A stretch of DNA of 64,000 bases from DATAES01 sp963721305 (GCA_963721305.1 CAVRIR010000002.1:1-64000); one strand, 5' to 3'; positions 18,885-27,710 are shown, counted from the stretch's first letter. The notes: generated by a model from the letters alone, not told the origin. Program-made: numbers and translations.

Positions 18885-19047
18885 GGCGTCACCACTCTGC
18901 CGACATCGCCGCGTCCTCCCAAATCCGCGATTCGACACCACGCCAGGGGGAAGGGCTGCTTCCAACACCAGTACGCCGTGGGTAAGAATGCGGTACTCCC
19001 CATACGTTGCACGACCTGACAGGTCCCTGTCCGGAGGACCGAACGCC

Positions 19048-20628
19048 ATGGCCATCGACTACGCGGCTGACGCGCACGTTTCTGCGCGCCCGCGCAGCAT
19101 GGTCGGGCCGTACCCGGTCCTCGGGTTCCTCGGCGCCCTCCTGATCGCGGCCACTGCGCCGAGGTGGCGACTCGACCTCAAGACCTGGCGACTCACGCTG
19201 CCCTTCCTGCCGGACAACGGCACCCGGCCCTTCACCGCGATCGCGTTCGTCGCGGGCGTCGCCGCGCTCGGCATCGCCTGGCTCGGCCTGATCTCACGCA
19301 TCGAGCGGAGCGACGCCTCGGACCGTGATCGCATGCGGACGGTCATCGCTACCGCGCTGCTGTGGTTCGCCCCCGTGATGCTCGGCCCGCCGCTGTTGAG
19401 CAGCGACCTCTACAGCTACGCGGCCGAAGGCGACATGATCACGAAGGGTCATGACCCGACGACCGAGGGGATGTTCAAGCTGCAGTTCGGCGAGTACATC
19501 TCCCACGTCGACCCGGTGTGGCGGGTGCCGTACGGCGGCAACCCCTACGGTCCGGTGCAGATGGGCATCGCCGCAGGCGCGGTCGAGGCCACCGCGCACT
19601 CGTGGCAGTTGACGATCTGGCTGCTGCGATTCATCTCGCTCGCGGCCGTGCTGCTGTCGGTGTGGGCGATCGCTGATCTGGCGCGACAACACGGCGTCTC
19701 GCCACCGGTCGCGGTCGCGATCGGCATCGCCAACCCGATCGTGGTGCTGCACCTCGTCGGCGGCGGTCACAACGACGCGATCCTGATGGCGCTCCTGGCC
19801 ACCGGTTTCGCGCTCGCGGGACGGGGCCGATTCTGGCTCGGGGTTGTGTTCGTCGCGCTCGCGACCGCGGTCAAGCTGCCGGCCGCGGCAGGACTGGTGT
19901 ATCTCGGCTGGTTCCAGCCAGGCGTCGGCGCGGCGGTGAAGGATCGACTGAAGGTCGTCGCGAAGGCGTTCGCCGCGACCATCGGCATCATCGTCGCCGG
20001 GTGCGCGATCGCCGGCATCGGGCTGTCCGGATGGATCCTCGCGATGAAGAACACGGGCACCACGACCGGAACGTTGTCGCTGCCGACCCGGCTCGGGTTC
20101 GTCCTCGGTGGCCTGTTGCACTCGCTCGGGGTGCCGGCCACCGCCCAGTTCTGGATGGGCGGCGTCCGCCTCATCGGTCTCGCCATCGCCGCGTACATCT
20201 GCCTTCGCCTGCTCGGCATCGTCGAGCGCATCGGACCCGCCGCAGCCACCGGGCTCGCGCTGCTCACGGTGATGTTGCTCGGTCCGGTGGTGTGGCCTTG
20301 GTACCTCGCACCCGCGTTCGCACTGCTCGGCGCGACGCAACTCGGCCGTTGGCGCGCCTCGGTCCTCGTGTTGTGCGCGTTGTACGCGGCCGAGGTGTTC
20401 CCCGTGGGCGCGAGGTCGAAGCCGGTGCTCGAGACGAATCACCTCGTGAGCCTCCTGCTCATCGTGCTCATCGCCGCGGTCTGCGTGGTCGCGCCGCTCG
20501 CCGTCGAGCGGTGGCACGACGGGTCGATCCAACGATGGATCAACACCCGGATCGAAGGCCGCAAGGTCGAGTCGCTCCCGCCGGCCCCGCCGCTCCCCCC
20601 GACCTCCGAGTCGTTTCCGGCGCCATAG
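19048..20628 (+). CDS. MptB-like polyprenol-phosphomannose mannosyltransferase (GT-C)
   Basis: This integral membrane protein of 526 residues has about 12 hydrophobic helices and belongs to the GT-C fold. LLSSDLYSYAAEGDMI holds the acidic catalytic motif (Asp in the first external loop), and VWRVPYGGNPYGPVQMG matches the W-R...P.PYGP motif of MptA/MptB alpha-1,6-mannosyltransferases. Those enzymes extend the mannan core of lipomannan using polyprenol-phosphomannose. ATG 19048 was chosen because GGAGG lies about 10 nt upstream; an earlier start at 18988 lacks one. It is divergent from the ferredoxin gene. A role in cell-envelope mannolipids is likely but inferred from family. Confidence 0.85.
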   Translation: MAIDYAADAHVSARPRSMVGPYPVLGFLGALLIAATAPRWRLDLKTWRLTLPFLPDNGTRPFTAIAFVAGVAALGIAWLGLISRIERSDASDRDRMRTVIATALLWFAPVMLGPPLLSSDLYSYAAEGDMITKGHDPTTEGMFKLQFGEYISHVDPVWRVPYGGNPYGPVQMGIAAGAVEATAHSWQLTIWLLRFISLAAVLLSVWAIADLARQHGVSPPVAVAIGIANPIVVLHLVGGGHNDAILMALLATGFALAGRGRFWLGVVFVALATAVKLPAAAGLVYLGWFQPGVGAAVKDRLKVVAKAFAATIGIIVAGCAIAGIGLSGWILAMKNTGTTTGTLSLPTRLGFVLGGLLHSLGVPATAQFWMGGVRLIGLAIAAYICLRLLGIVERIGPAAATGLALLTVMLLGPVVWPWYLAPAFALLGATQLGRWRASVLVLCALYAAEVFPVGARSKPVLETNHLVSLLLIVLIAAVCVVAPLAVERWHDGSIQRWINTRIEGRKVESLPPAPPLPPTSESFPAP

Positions 20629-20663
20629 CGCCGCAGATGCACCAACATTGGCGCGGTCGCCGA

Positions 20664-21773
20664 TCAGGTCAGACGGCGACGGAGGCGGTCACCGTAGAAG
20701 CCGAGCGCGTTGGCGCCGAGGACGCGGCGCTCGTCGTCCGGGTCCAGTGCCCGTGACCTGACCGCGTCGACCGCGCCCGGGAAGAGGGCGTCGTAGTGCG
20801 GGTAGTCGCTGGCGAAGCACACGTTGTCGCGCCATCCGAGATCGAGGACGGCCGGCAGGGTGCGCTCGTCGGTCTCGAACGTGACCCACGCGCGCGCCGG
20901 CAGCGTGCCGTGCGGGTCGCCACCTGCGAAGTCAGCGGGCGCGAGCTCGAAGTGCTCTTCGATGCGTTCGACCCAGTACGGCGCCCAACCACAACCCGCC
21001 TCGAAGAACCCGAGGCGAAGCCCGGCGTGACGCTCGAGCACACCGGCGAGACAGAGAGCCAGCATCGCTGACATCTGCTCGAAGGGATGGCTGATGACGT
21101 GCGCGCCTGCGTAGGTGCGTTGACGATCTTCTCCGACGGTGTCGATGCCGCCGAAGTAGGCCTCGTGCAGCACGATCGGAACGTCGAGCGCGGCGGCGGT
21201 CGACCACAACGGCTCGAAGGCGGGATCGTCGATCGTTCGCCCGCCGATGCGGTTCGGACGCATCACGCCTCCGACGAACCCGTGGTGCTCGACGCCGCGC
21301 ACCAGCTCGTCGACTGCAAGCACTGGATCCTGCTGGGGCAGCAACGCGACCCCGATCAGCCGGCGCGGATCTGTCTCGCAGTACGCCGCGAGCCAGTCGT
21401 TGTTCGCGCGACAGAGCGCGGCAGCCGGCTTCGGGTCCTCGTACAAGCCGTACATCAGACCGAGGCTCGGGAACAGCACGGCGGCGTCGATTCCCTCCTG
21501 GTCGAGCACGCGCACACGCTCGACCGGGTCGCGACCACCGGTGCGGTCGACCCCTCCCGCCGCGACATGGGTCTTCGATCCCCGCGGGAGCTTGAAGGTC
21601 GGCCTCCACGGCTTGCCCTCGATGAGGTTGACGAGTCGGCCGTCCGCGTCACGTTCGAACCGTGGCGCGAGATCGCGCAGCGATGGGTCGATGTGCTCGA
21701 CGATCCAACCGAGGTCCTCTTCGACGTGGCCATCGGCGTCGATGACGGGTGACGATCGCCGCGTCGAGGTCAT
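20664..21773 (-). CDS. Amidohydrolase-2 family protein (TIM barrel)
   Basis: This 369-residue metal-dependent hydrolase or decarboxylase belongs to the ACMSD-like branch. The N-terminal strand VIDADGHVEED carries the D-x-H form of the metal motif. VPIVLHEAYFGG gives the barrel histidine, HVISHPFEQM the second His, and FASDYPHYDALFPGA the C-terminal Asp-Tyr-Pro-His motif. It ends the five-gene minus-strand operon and its ATG overlaps the NTF2 stop (ATGA). A second amidohydrolase lies across the divergent promoter, so two related hydrolytic or decarboxylating steps are likely. The reaction is not known. Confidence 0.88.
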   Translation of the reverse strand: MTSTRRSSPVIDADGHVEEDLGWIVEHIDPSLRDLAPRFERDADGRLVNLIEGKPWRPTFKLPRGSKTHVAAGGVDRTGGRDPVERVRVLDQEGIDAAVLFPSLGLMYGLYEDPKPAAALCRANNDWLAAYCETDPRRLIGVALLPQQDPVLAVDELVRGVEHHGFVGGVMRPNRIGGRTIDDPAFEPLWSTAAALDVPIVLHEAYFGGIDTVGEDRQRTYAGAHVISHPFEQMSAMLALCLAGVLERHAGLRLGFFEAGCGWAPYWVERIEEHFELAPADFAGGDPHGTLPARAWVTFETDERTLPAVLDLGWRDNVCFASDYPHYDALFPGAVDAVRSRALDPDDERRVLGANALGFYGDRLRRRLT

Positions 21774-22126
21774 GGTGGCGCGCTGGTCTTGATGTAGATG
21801 TCGATGTGAGCGATCAGCCCGTCGCCGTCGAGCTCGAAGATCAACGACTCGTCGGTTCGCAGCGGGCTGCCGTCGACCGTGACCGTCTCCGCCAACTCGG
21901 CGAAGGCGAGGCGGTCGCCTTCGACGTATGTGACCCTGGTGATGTCCATCGAGTAACCGGGCAGGGATGGCATGAGCCCCTCGAGGAACGCGACGTAGCT
22001 GTCGCGACCGCGGTACTCGTCGCGAAACGGACCGTTGCGCACGACGTCAGCGCGCAAACACGCGCGCAGCGCATCCCAGCCGTGGCTGGTGACCGCGGCG
22101 AGGTAGTCCTCGACGATCGTCGTCAC
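21770..22126 (-). CDS. SnoaL/NTF2-like small protein
   Basis: This 118-residue protein starts at GTG 22126 (VTTIVEDYLAAV). The alpha+beta cone fold is suggested by the N-terminal helix, WDALRACLRADVV, the GRDSYVAFLEGL helix and the C-terminal strands DESLIFELDGDGLIAHIDIYI. Members include isomerases, cyclases, hydroxylases and non-enzymatic binding proteins. It overlaps both neighbours by 4 nt (GTGA and ATGA), so it is coupled to the amidohydrolase and to the solute-binding-fold gene. It might isomerise or cyclise a pathway intermediate; this is inference. Confidence 0.82.
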   Translation of the reverse strand: MTTIVEDYLAAVTSHGWDALRACLRADVVRNGPFRDEYRGRDSYVAFLEGLMPSLPGYSMDITRVTYVEGDRLAFAELAETVTVDGSPLRTDESLIFELDGDGLIAHIDIYIKTSAPP

Positions 22127-23157
22127 GGCCGTTCGACCGACTTGCCGTCCGACCACTCGCGCAGCACGAGGTACGGCCCCTCGAGCGCGCCGTGGTCCCA
22201 CGTGCCGAAGCCCATCGTGGTGCCGTCGAGGCCGCTGCTCGCGGGCAGTCGCTTCACCCGCTCGAGTCCCTCCACCACGCCGGCGCGGGTGAGGTGGTCG
22301 GTCCGGGTCAGCGCCTCGCCGAGCAACCTGCCGATGTCGTAGCCGGCGACGCCGAGCGGTCCGGCTGCCGTCTTGGGACTGCGCTCTCGTAGTTGGTTGC
22401 GCTGCCGGTTGTGGTCGCTGATCGTGTCGACGTAGACCCAACCCTCCCACGGTGAGCGCCAGTCCTTGCGCGCATAGCCGAACATCAGGGCCGAGTTGGC
22501 GACGACGGGGACGGACCAGCCGATGGCGTCGACCGCGACGGCCACCGTGTGGGCGGCGACGCCGAGCCCGAGATACACGAGACCGTCGGGTTTCGAGGCC
22601 GAGAGCCGGCTGACCAGTTCGGTCGCTTCCTCGGCGAGTGGGTCGATGCTTCCGGATGCCGTGACCTCGATGCCGATCGTCGTCCGGGCGAGGTCGAACC
22701 AGCTCGTGTAGTGCCGGCCGACGGGAGAGCGGTCGTGGACGACCGCGACGCGCTCGATGCCGCGTGACTTCAGATGCGCGGCGAGCACCGCGGGCTCTTC
22801 TTCGAGCGATCCGACCTGGTACTGGAACATGCACGCGCTGCGTGTGATCGCGCCGCCGGTGTAGTTGATGCAGGGCAGGCCGGCGCGGTCCGCGAGGTCG
22901 CTCACGATCAAGCCGTTGTCGGTGATCGACGGACCGACGATGGCGAGGACGCCTTGCCCGTCGAGCGACGCGAACTTCTGCTCGACGTCGAACGCGGTGC
23001 CCGCAGGAAGTCCCGCGGCGAGCTCGCGGACGAGCTCGAATGGCCGATCGAGCGCGACGGTGTCCAGGCCGAGCCCGACCGCGGTGGCGAAGCTGTCGCC
23101 GTCGTCAGGCTGCGGGAAGTCGAACAACAAGCCGATGCGAATGGGGGCCGCGCTCAC
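22123..23157 (-). CDS. Type 1 periplasmic-binding-fold protein without signal peptide
   Basis: This 344-residue protein resembles Leu/Ile/Val-type ABC solute receptors: IRIGLLFDFP at the N-terminus, VLAIVGPSITDNGLIV (VGP loop), then DRAGLPCINYTGG and VAVVHDRSPVGRHYTSWF. There is no signal peptide or lipobox; the first beta strand begins at residue 6. It is coupled by GTGA overlaps to a DUF35 gene upstream and an NTF2 gene downstream, and no ABC permease or ATPase is nearby. A cytoplasmic ligand sensor or carrier is therefore more likely than a transporter part. It may bind the pathway substrate or a CoA intermediate. Confidence 0.85.
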   Translation of the reverse strand: MSAAPIRIGLLFDFPQPDDGDSFATAVGLGLDTVALDRPFELVRELAAGLPAGTAFDVEQKFASLDGQGVLAIVGPSITDNGLIVSDLADRAGLPCINYTGGAITRSACMFQYQVGSLEEEPAVLAAHLKSRGIERVAVVHDRSPVGRHYTSWFDLARTTIGIEVTASGSIDPLAEEATELVSRLSASKPDGLVYLGLGVAAHTVAVAVDAIGWSVPVVANSALMFGYARKDWRSPWEGWVYVDTISDHNRQRNQLRERSPKTAAGPLGVAGYDIGRLLGEALTRTDHLTRAGVVEGLERVKRLPASSGLDGTTMGFGTWDHGALEGPYLVLREWSDGKSVERP

Positions 23158-23603
23158 GATTGCGACTCGTCGAGCTCGAAGAGCGGCAAGGCCGCTTGAT
23201 CCGATACCTGCTCGAATCGAACACGCACCCGCGCGCCGATCGCGACCTCGTCAGGATCGCAGCCGACGACGTTGGTCATGAGGCGCGGTCCCTCGTCGAG
23301 GTCGACGAGCACGACCGGCAACGGCAGCAGATGACGGAACGACCGGCTCGGGTTCTGGCGGATCAGGGTGCGGCTGTAGATCGTGCCGCGGCCGCTGACC
23401 TCGACCCAGTCGAGGGTGTCGGCGTGGCAGTTGGTGCAGCGCGAGCGTCCGTACAGCTGGTTGTGGCCGCAGCTCGTGCAGTGCTGCACGACGAGCCGGT
23501 CCTCGAGCGACGCCGACCAGAACGGTGCGGACTCGAGGTCGGGGATCGGCGCGGGTCGCGGCTTCGCACCCTCCGGCAGCTCTTCGGGTTGATGAGGGCT
23601 CAC
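23154..23603 (-). CDS. DUF35 OB-fold / zinc-ribbon protein
   Basis: This 149-residue protein starts at GTG 23603. The N-terminal helix region includes FWSASLEDRLVVQHCTSCG. The rubredoxin-like zinc ribbon uses CTSCG and CTNCH (Cys-x2-Cys twice, residues about 42-62), and the OB fold follows (VEVSGRGTIYSRTLIRQN; VVLVDLDEGPRLMTN). DUF35 proteins bind CoA and form complexes with thiolase-fold enzymes, for example the DUF35 part of ChsH2 with the Ltp2 aldolase in steroid side-chain degradation. Here the gene overlaps the thiolase-like gene by 4 nt, which strongly suggests such a complex. Confidence 0.92.
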   Translation of the reverse strand: MSPHQPEELPEGAKPRPAPIPDLESAPFWSASLEDRLVVQHCTSCGHNQLYGRSRCTNCHADTLDWVEVSGRGTIYSRTLIRQNPSRSFRHLLPLPVVLVDLDEGPRLMTNVVGCDPDEVAIGARVRVRFEQVSDQAALPLFELDESQS

Positions 23604-24775
23604 GGTCGATCCTTCCCCAGGACGAGCGTCGCTCCCGTGGAGAGGTAGCCGCCAGTGCCGTGACACACCGCGATCTCCACGTCGGGCACCTGGCGGGCGG
23701 GTCCCTCGCCCCGCAACTGGCGGACGGCTTCGACGATGAGGAACATCCCCCGCATGCCCGGATGGCACGCCGACAGCCCACCCCCGTCGGTGTTCGTCGG
23801 CAAGGGACCGTCCCAGCGCAGTCGCCCGTCCTCGACGAACGGGCCACCGTCGCCTTTCTTGCAGAAGCCGAGGTCTTCGAGGGTGAGCAGCACCGTGATG
23901 GTGAAGGAGTCGTAGACCTCCAACACGTCGACATCGTCGGCGGTGATGCCCGCGCGCTCGAATGCGAGCGGACCGCACTGTGCCGCAGCAGTGACGGTGA
24001 GGTCGGGCATCTGGCTGATGTTGAAGTGATGCGTGAGCGCGTGCGCGGCACCGAGCACGTGCGCGGGCGGCTTCGGGAGATCGCGCGCGCGTTCTTCGGT
24101 CGTGACGACACACGCCGCGCCACCGTCGGAGATGACGCAGCAGTCGAGCACGTGCAGCGGATCAGCGACGAGGCGCGACGACAGCACGTCGTCGATCGTG
24201 ATCGGATCGCGATACTGCGCGAGCGGGTTGGCGCTCGCGTGGTCGCGCATCGTCACCGCGATCTCGGCGAGTTGCTCGGGCGTCGTGCCGAACTCGTGCA
24301 TGTGACGGGACGCGGCGAGCGCGTAGTTGCCGACGAGCGTGTTGCCCCACACCGCGTCCGCGGCCGCAGGCCCGACCGGCGGCAGCGCGCCGCCGCCCGT
24401 GCCGAGCCGCCGGCCCATCTGCGACAGCTGCACGCTGCCATAGGTGACGAGCACGACCTCGGCCTGCCCGCGCTCGACCGCGTCGGCGGCGTGCTCGACC
24501 AGCACCTCGAACGACGCGCCGCCGATGTTCGTCTCGTCGAGGTAGTGCGGGCGGATGCCGAGGTACTCGCACGCCTGCACCGCATGCAACGGGAACATGC
24601 CGACGGATGCGTAGCCGTCGACGTCGTCCCACGACAGGCCGGCGTCGGCGAGCGCCCGCTGTGCGGCGATGCCGTGCAACGCGAGCTCGGTGACATCGGG
24701 ATGGTTCGGGTAGTCCGTCGTCGCGACCCCTGCGATGACGGCGCTGCGCCCTGCCGCGGTCGAAGGGTTCACCAC
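23600..24775 (-). CDS. Thiolase-fold lipid-transfer protein, probable Ltp2-like aldolase
   Basis: About 391 residues of the SCP-2 thiolase/lipid-transfer family. GTG 24775 is preferred because the -10 box TAGTGT ends 8 nt upstream. The position of the nucleophilic Cys of true thiolases reads TNIGGASFEVLVEHA, without Cys. The C-terminal catalytic loop is CHGTGGYLSTGAT, and VLEVYDSFTITVLL holds a conserved Tyr. Loss of the Cys together with a coupled DUF35 gene is the pattern of Ltp2, which cleaves beta-hydroxyacyl-CoA by a retro-aldol step. The predicted role is C-C bond cleavage of a CoA-bound substrate. Thiolase activity is not excluded. Confidence 0.88.
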   Translation of the reverse strand: MVNPSTAAGRSAVIAGVATTDYPNHPDVTELALHGIAAQRALADAGLSWDDVDGYASVGMFPLHAVQACEYLGIRPHYLDETNIGGASFEVLVEHAADAVERGQAEVVLVTYGSVQLSQMGRRLGTGGGALPPVGPAAADAVWGNTLVGNYALAASRHMHEFGTTPEQLAEIAVTMRDHASANPLAQYRDPITIDDVLSSRLVADPLHVLDCCVISDGGAACVVTTEERARDLPKPPAHVLGAAHALTHHFNISQMPDLTVTAAAQCGPLAFERAGITADDVDVLEVYDSFTITVLLTLEDLGFCKKGDGGPFVEDGRLRWDGPLPTNTDGGGLSACHPGMRGMFLIVEAVRQLRGEGPARQVPDVEIAVCHGTGGYLSTGATLVLGKDRP

Positions 24776-24808
24776 GGCGGCGGACACTACCCTGACGCAT
24801 GCGTCAGG
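24776..24808. promoter_or_regulatory. Divergent promoter with 18-bp palindromic operator
   Basis: CCTGACGCATGCGTCAGG (24791-24808) is a perfect palindrome. It overlaps the plus-strand -10 box TACCCT (24788-24793) that faces the amidohydrolase/acyl-CoA ligase genes. It also abuts the minus-strand -10 box TAGTGT (24789-24784) of the thiolase operon, whose GTG lies 8 nt further on. One repressor bound here would shut both units. The form fits a TetR-family operator; the regulator is not in the window. Confidence 0.7.
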
Positions 24809-24836
24809 TTCGACGCCGGAGTGCACGGGGGTGTGC

Positions 24837-26126
24837 ATGCAACTGGACGATCTGGTGCTCGTGAGCGTCGACGACCACGTCGTCGAACCACCCGACCTGT
24901 TCGAAGGACACATCCCCGAACGGTGGCGCGACCTGGCGCCGCGCATGGTCACCCGCGACGACGGCGCCGACGTGTGGCAGTACGACGGCAAGGAGATCGT
25001 CAACATCGGCCTCAACGCCGTCGCCGGCCGCCCACCCGAGGAGTACGGGATGGAGCCGACGTCGATGCACGAGATGCGGCCCGGCTGCTACGACATCCAC
25101 GAGCGCGTGCGCGACATGGACGCGAACGGCGTGGTCGGATCGATGTGCTTCCCGTCGTTCCCGAACCTGTGTGGCCAGTTGTTCGCGCGGTCGAAGGACA
25201 AAGAGGCGGCACTCGCGATCGTCAAGGCGTACAACGACTGGCACGTGGACGAGTGGTGCGGCACCTATCCGGGCCGCTTCATCCCCTTGATGATCCCGCC
25301 GCTGTGGGACCCGGAGGAGATGGCGTCCGAGGTCCATCGCATGGCCGCGAAGGGTTGCCACGCGGTGACGTTCTCCGAGAACCCCGAGAAGCTCAAGCTG
25401 CCGAGCCTGCACTCTGAGCACTGGGATCCGTTCTGGCAGGCGTGCAGCGACGAAGGGACGATCGTCTGCCTGCACATCGGCTCGTCGTCGTCGCTGGTGA
25501 TGACGGCGCAGGACGCGCCGATCGACGTCCTGATCACGTTGCAGCCGGTCAACATCGTGCAATGCGCGGCCGATCTCATGTGGTCGCCGGTGCTGCGCAA
25601 GTTCCCCGAGCTGCGCATCTCGCTGAGCGAGGGCGGCATCGGCTGGATCCCGTACATGCTCGACCGGCTCGATTGGATCTACACCCGCCATCACGCGTGG
25701 ACGGGTCAGAGCTTCGGTGGTCGCCTGCCGAGCGAGGTGTTCCGCGAGCGGATCGTGACGTGCTTCATCGACGATCCGGTTGGATTGGTCGTGCGGGACC
25801 GGGTCGGCATCGACCGCATCTGCTGGGAGGCCGACTATCCGCATTCCGACTCGACGTGGCCGACGTCGCCCGAGTACTTGATGAAGTCCCTCGACCAGGT
25901 TCCGGGCGGCGTTCCCGACTCTGAGATCGACGCGATCACGCATCGCAACGCGATGAATCACTTCCGGTTCGATCCCTTCGTCGCGCGTCCACGGGAGGAG
26001 TGCACGGTCGGCGCGTTGCGGGCGCGAGCGGCGGCCGCTGGTGTCGACACCGCGCCACTGAGCGTCGAAACCCGACGCGAGGGACCGCCTGACACGCAGG
26101 CCAACTACCTCTTCAAGCGTCACTGA
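24837..26126 (+). CDS. Amidohydrolase-2 family protein
   Basis: This 429-residue TIM-barrel metal enzyme begins MQLDDLVLVSVDDHVVEPPDLF, with the DDH-form metal motif typical of actinobacterial ACMSD-like amidohydrolases. TIVCLHIGSSSS carries the strand-5 histidine, and RICWEADYPHSDSTWP the C-terminal Asp and the YPH motif. Unlike the 369-residue paralogue across the promoter it has an extra C-terminal tail (RPREECTVGALRARAAAAG). It is followed after 11 nt by an acyl-CoA ligase gene and probably shares its mRNA. Hydrolysis or decarboxylation of a ring-derived acid is possible; the substrate is unknown. Confidence 0.9.
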   Translation: MQLDDLVLVSVDDHVVEPPDLFEGHIPERWRDLAPRMVTRDDGADVWQYDGKEIVNIGLNAVAGRPPEEYGMEPTSMHEMRPGCYDIHERVRDMDANGVVGSMCFPSFPNLCGQLFARSKDKEAALAIVKAYNDWHVDEWCGTYPGRFIPLMIPPLWDPEEMASEVHRMAAKGCHAVTFSENPEKLKLPSLHSEHWDPFWQACSDEGTIVCLHIGSSSSLVMTAQDAPIDVLITLQPVNIVQCAADLMWSPVLRKFPELRISLSEGGIGWIPYMLDRLDWIYTRHHAWTGQSFGGRLPSEVFRERIVTCFIDDPVGLVVRDRVGIDRICWEADYPHSDSTWPTSPEYLMKSLDQVPGGVPDSEIDAITHRNAMNHFRFDPFVARPREECTVGALRARAAAAGVDTAPLSVETRREGPPDTQANYLFKRH

Positions 26127-26137
26127 TCCGGGCTCGC

Positions 26138-27685
26138 ATGAACACACTGACGAACGATGAGCTCATCGACCGTGGCATGGTCGTCGCGGTCTACGCCGCA
26201 GAGGTGCCCGATCGGCTTGCCGTGATCTCGCACGCGGGCAACCGGACGTTCGCCGAGTTGAACGCGCGTGCGAATCAAGTGGTGCGCGCGCTGCGTGCAC
26301 GAGGAGTCGGTCCCGGATCCACGATCGCGCTCGTGTGCTCGAACCGTCCCGAGTTCGTCGAGGTGTACGAGGCGGTCGTGCGCGGTGGCATGCGGCTGAC
26401 TGCCATCAACTGGCACCTCACCGCCGACGAGATCGCGTACGTCGTCGACGACAGCGAGGCCGCCGCGCTGATCGGCGACGTCCGCTTCGCGGACACGCTC
26501 GCCAAGGTCGGCGCGGGGATCGGGGCCGACGTGGTCCGTCTCGCGATCGGGGGCGACGTCGACGGGTTCATGCCGTACGACGATGCGATCGCGGCGGAGT
26601 CGGGTGACGACATCGACGATCCGCAACCGGGGACGACGATGCTGTACACGTCCGGCACGACCGGACGGCCGAAGGGTGTGCGCCGCGAGATCAAACATCC
26701 GCCGGGCCTCTACCGCGTCTACGCACGCATGGGCAGCGAGGCAGGCGAACACGAACGCAGCCTCTGCACCGGTCCGCTGTACCACGCCGCGCCGCTCAAC
26801 ATCTCGCTGACCGCGCCGCTCGCCGCGGGCGCCGGCGTGGTGCTGATGGACGGTTGGACGCCCGAAGAGACGCTCCAACTCATCGACGAGCACCGGATCA
26901 CCACCACGCATCTCGTGCCGACGATGTTCCATCGCATGCTGGCGCTGCCCACGGACGAGCGGGCTCGTTACGACATCTCGTCGCTGCGATTGGTGGTGCA
27001 CGGCGCGGCGCCGTGTCCGGTCCCCGTGAAGCAGCAGATGATCGAGTGGTTCGGGCCGATCATCGACGAGTACTACGCCGCCACCGAGGGCGGCGGCACG
27101 TACGTGCGATCAGCAGAGTGGCTGGAACGACCGGGGACCGTGGGAAAGGCCGGGGTGGGCCAGCAGGTCGTGGTGCGCGACGCCGATGGCAACGAGGTTG
27201 CGCCGGGGACCGTGGGGATGGTGTGGCTGCGGCGATCGCAGGACGAGCCATTCGAGTACCACGGTGATCCCGAGAAGACCGCCAACACGTACGACGGCGA
27301 TTTCTTCACGTTGGGCGACATGGGTTGGATGGACGAGGACGGCTACCTGTTCCTCAGCGGCCGCACCGCCGAGCTGATCATCTCGGGCGGAGTCAACATC
27401 TACCCCGCTGAGATCGACGCGGTGCTGCTCGAGCACCCCGCCGTCGCCGACGTTGCGTGTGTCGGCGTGCCGGACGAGGAGTGGGGCGAAGCGGTGAAGG
27501 CCGTCGTCGAGCTGCGCGACGGATTCGACCCGAGTGACGACTTGGCGGACGAGCTGATCGAGTTCACCCGCGAACGGCTGGCGCGGTTCAAGTGCCCGCG
27601 CTCCGTCGACTTCGTCGACGACCTCCCCCGCTTCGAGACCGGCAAGATCTACCGCCGCCTCGTCCGCGACCGCTACTGGCCGTAG
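26138..27685 (+). CDS. Acyl-CoA synthetase (AMP-forming)
   Basis: This 515-residue ANL-superfamily ligase activates a carboxylic acid with ATP and CoA. The phosphate loop is MLYTSGTTGRPKGV (about residue 168). DEYYAATEGGGTYV is the A5 motif, DFFTLGDMGWMDEDGYLFLSGR the A7/A8 region, and ETGKIYRRLVRDRYW holds the A10 catalytic lysine. It is probably co-transcribed with the amidohydrolase 11 nt upstream. As the entry enzyme it would make the CoA thioester later used by the divergent thiolase-like operon. Its specificity (fatty, steroid-derived or aromatic acid) is not readable from the sequence. Confidence 0.93.
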   Translation: MNTLTNDELIDRGMVVAVYAAEVPDRLAVISHAGNRTFAELNARANQVVRALRARGVGPGSTIALVCSNRPEFVEVYEAVVRGGMRLTAINWHLTADEIAYVVDDSEAAALIGDVRFADTLAKVGAGIGADVVRLAIGGDVDGFMPYDDAIAAESGDDIDDPQPGTTMLYTSGTTGRPKGVRREIKHPPGLYRVYARMGSEAGEHERSLCTGPLYHAAPLNISLTAPLAAGAGVVLMDGWTPEETLQLIDEHRITTTHLVPTMFHRMLALPTDERARYDISSLRLVVHGAAPCPVPVKQQMIEWFGPIIDEYYAATEGGGTYVRSAEWLERPGTVGKAGVGQQVVVRDADGNEVAPGTVGMVWLRRSQDEPFEYHGDPEKTANTYDGDFFTLGDMGWMDEDGYLFLSGRTAELIISGGVNIYPAEIDAVLLEHPAVADVACVGVPDEEWGEAVKAVVELRDGFDPSDDLADELIEFTRERLARFKCPRSVDFVDDLPRFETGKIYRRLVRDRYWP

Positions 27686-27690
27686 GTCTT

Positions 27691-27710
27691 CCGACATCGT
27701 CAGGTGTCGG
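27691..27710. terminator. Short hairpin after the acyl-CoA ligase
   Basis: CCGACA (27691-27696) and TGTCGG (27705-27710) form a 6-bp stem with an 8-nt loop, 5 nt after the ligase stop and at the end of a convergent small gene. There is no U-tract, so it is a weak terminator candidate. Confidence 0.3.

Noticed and set aside
24804..26147. 447-codon open frame on the minus strand
   Set aside because: Fully antisense to the amidohydrolase gene, which has metal-site motifs and normal family length.
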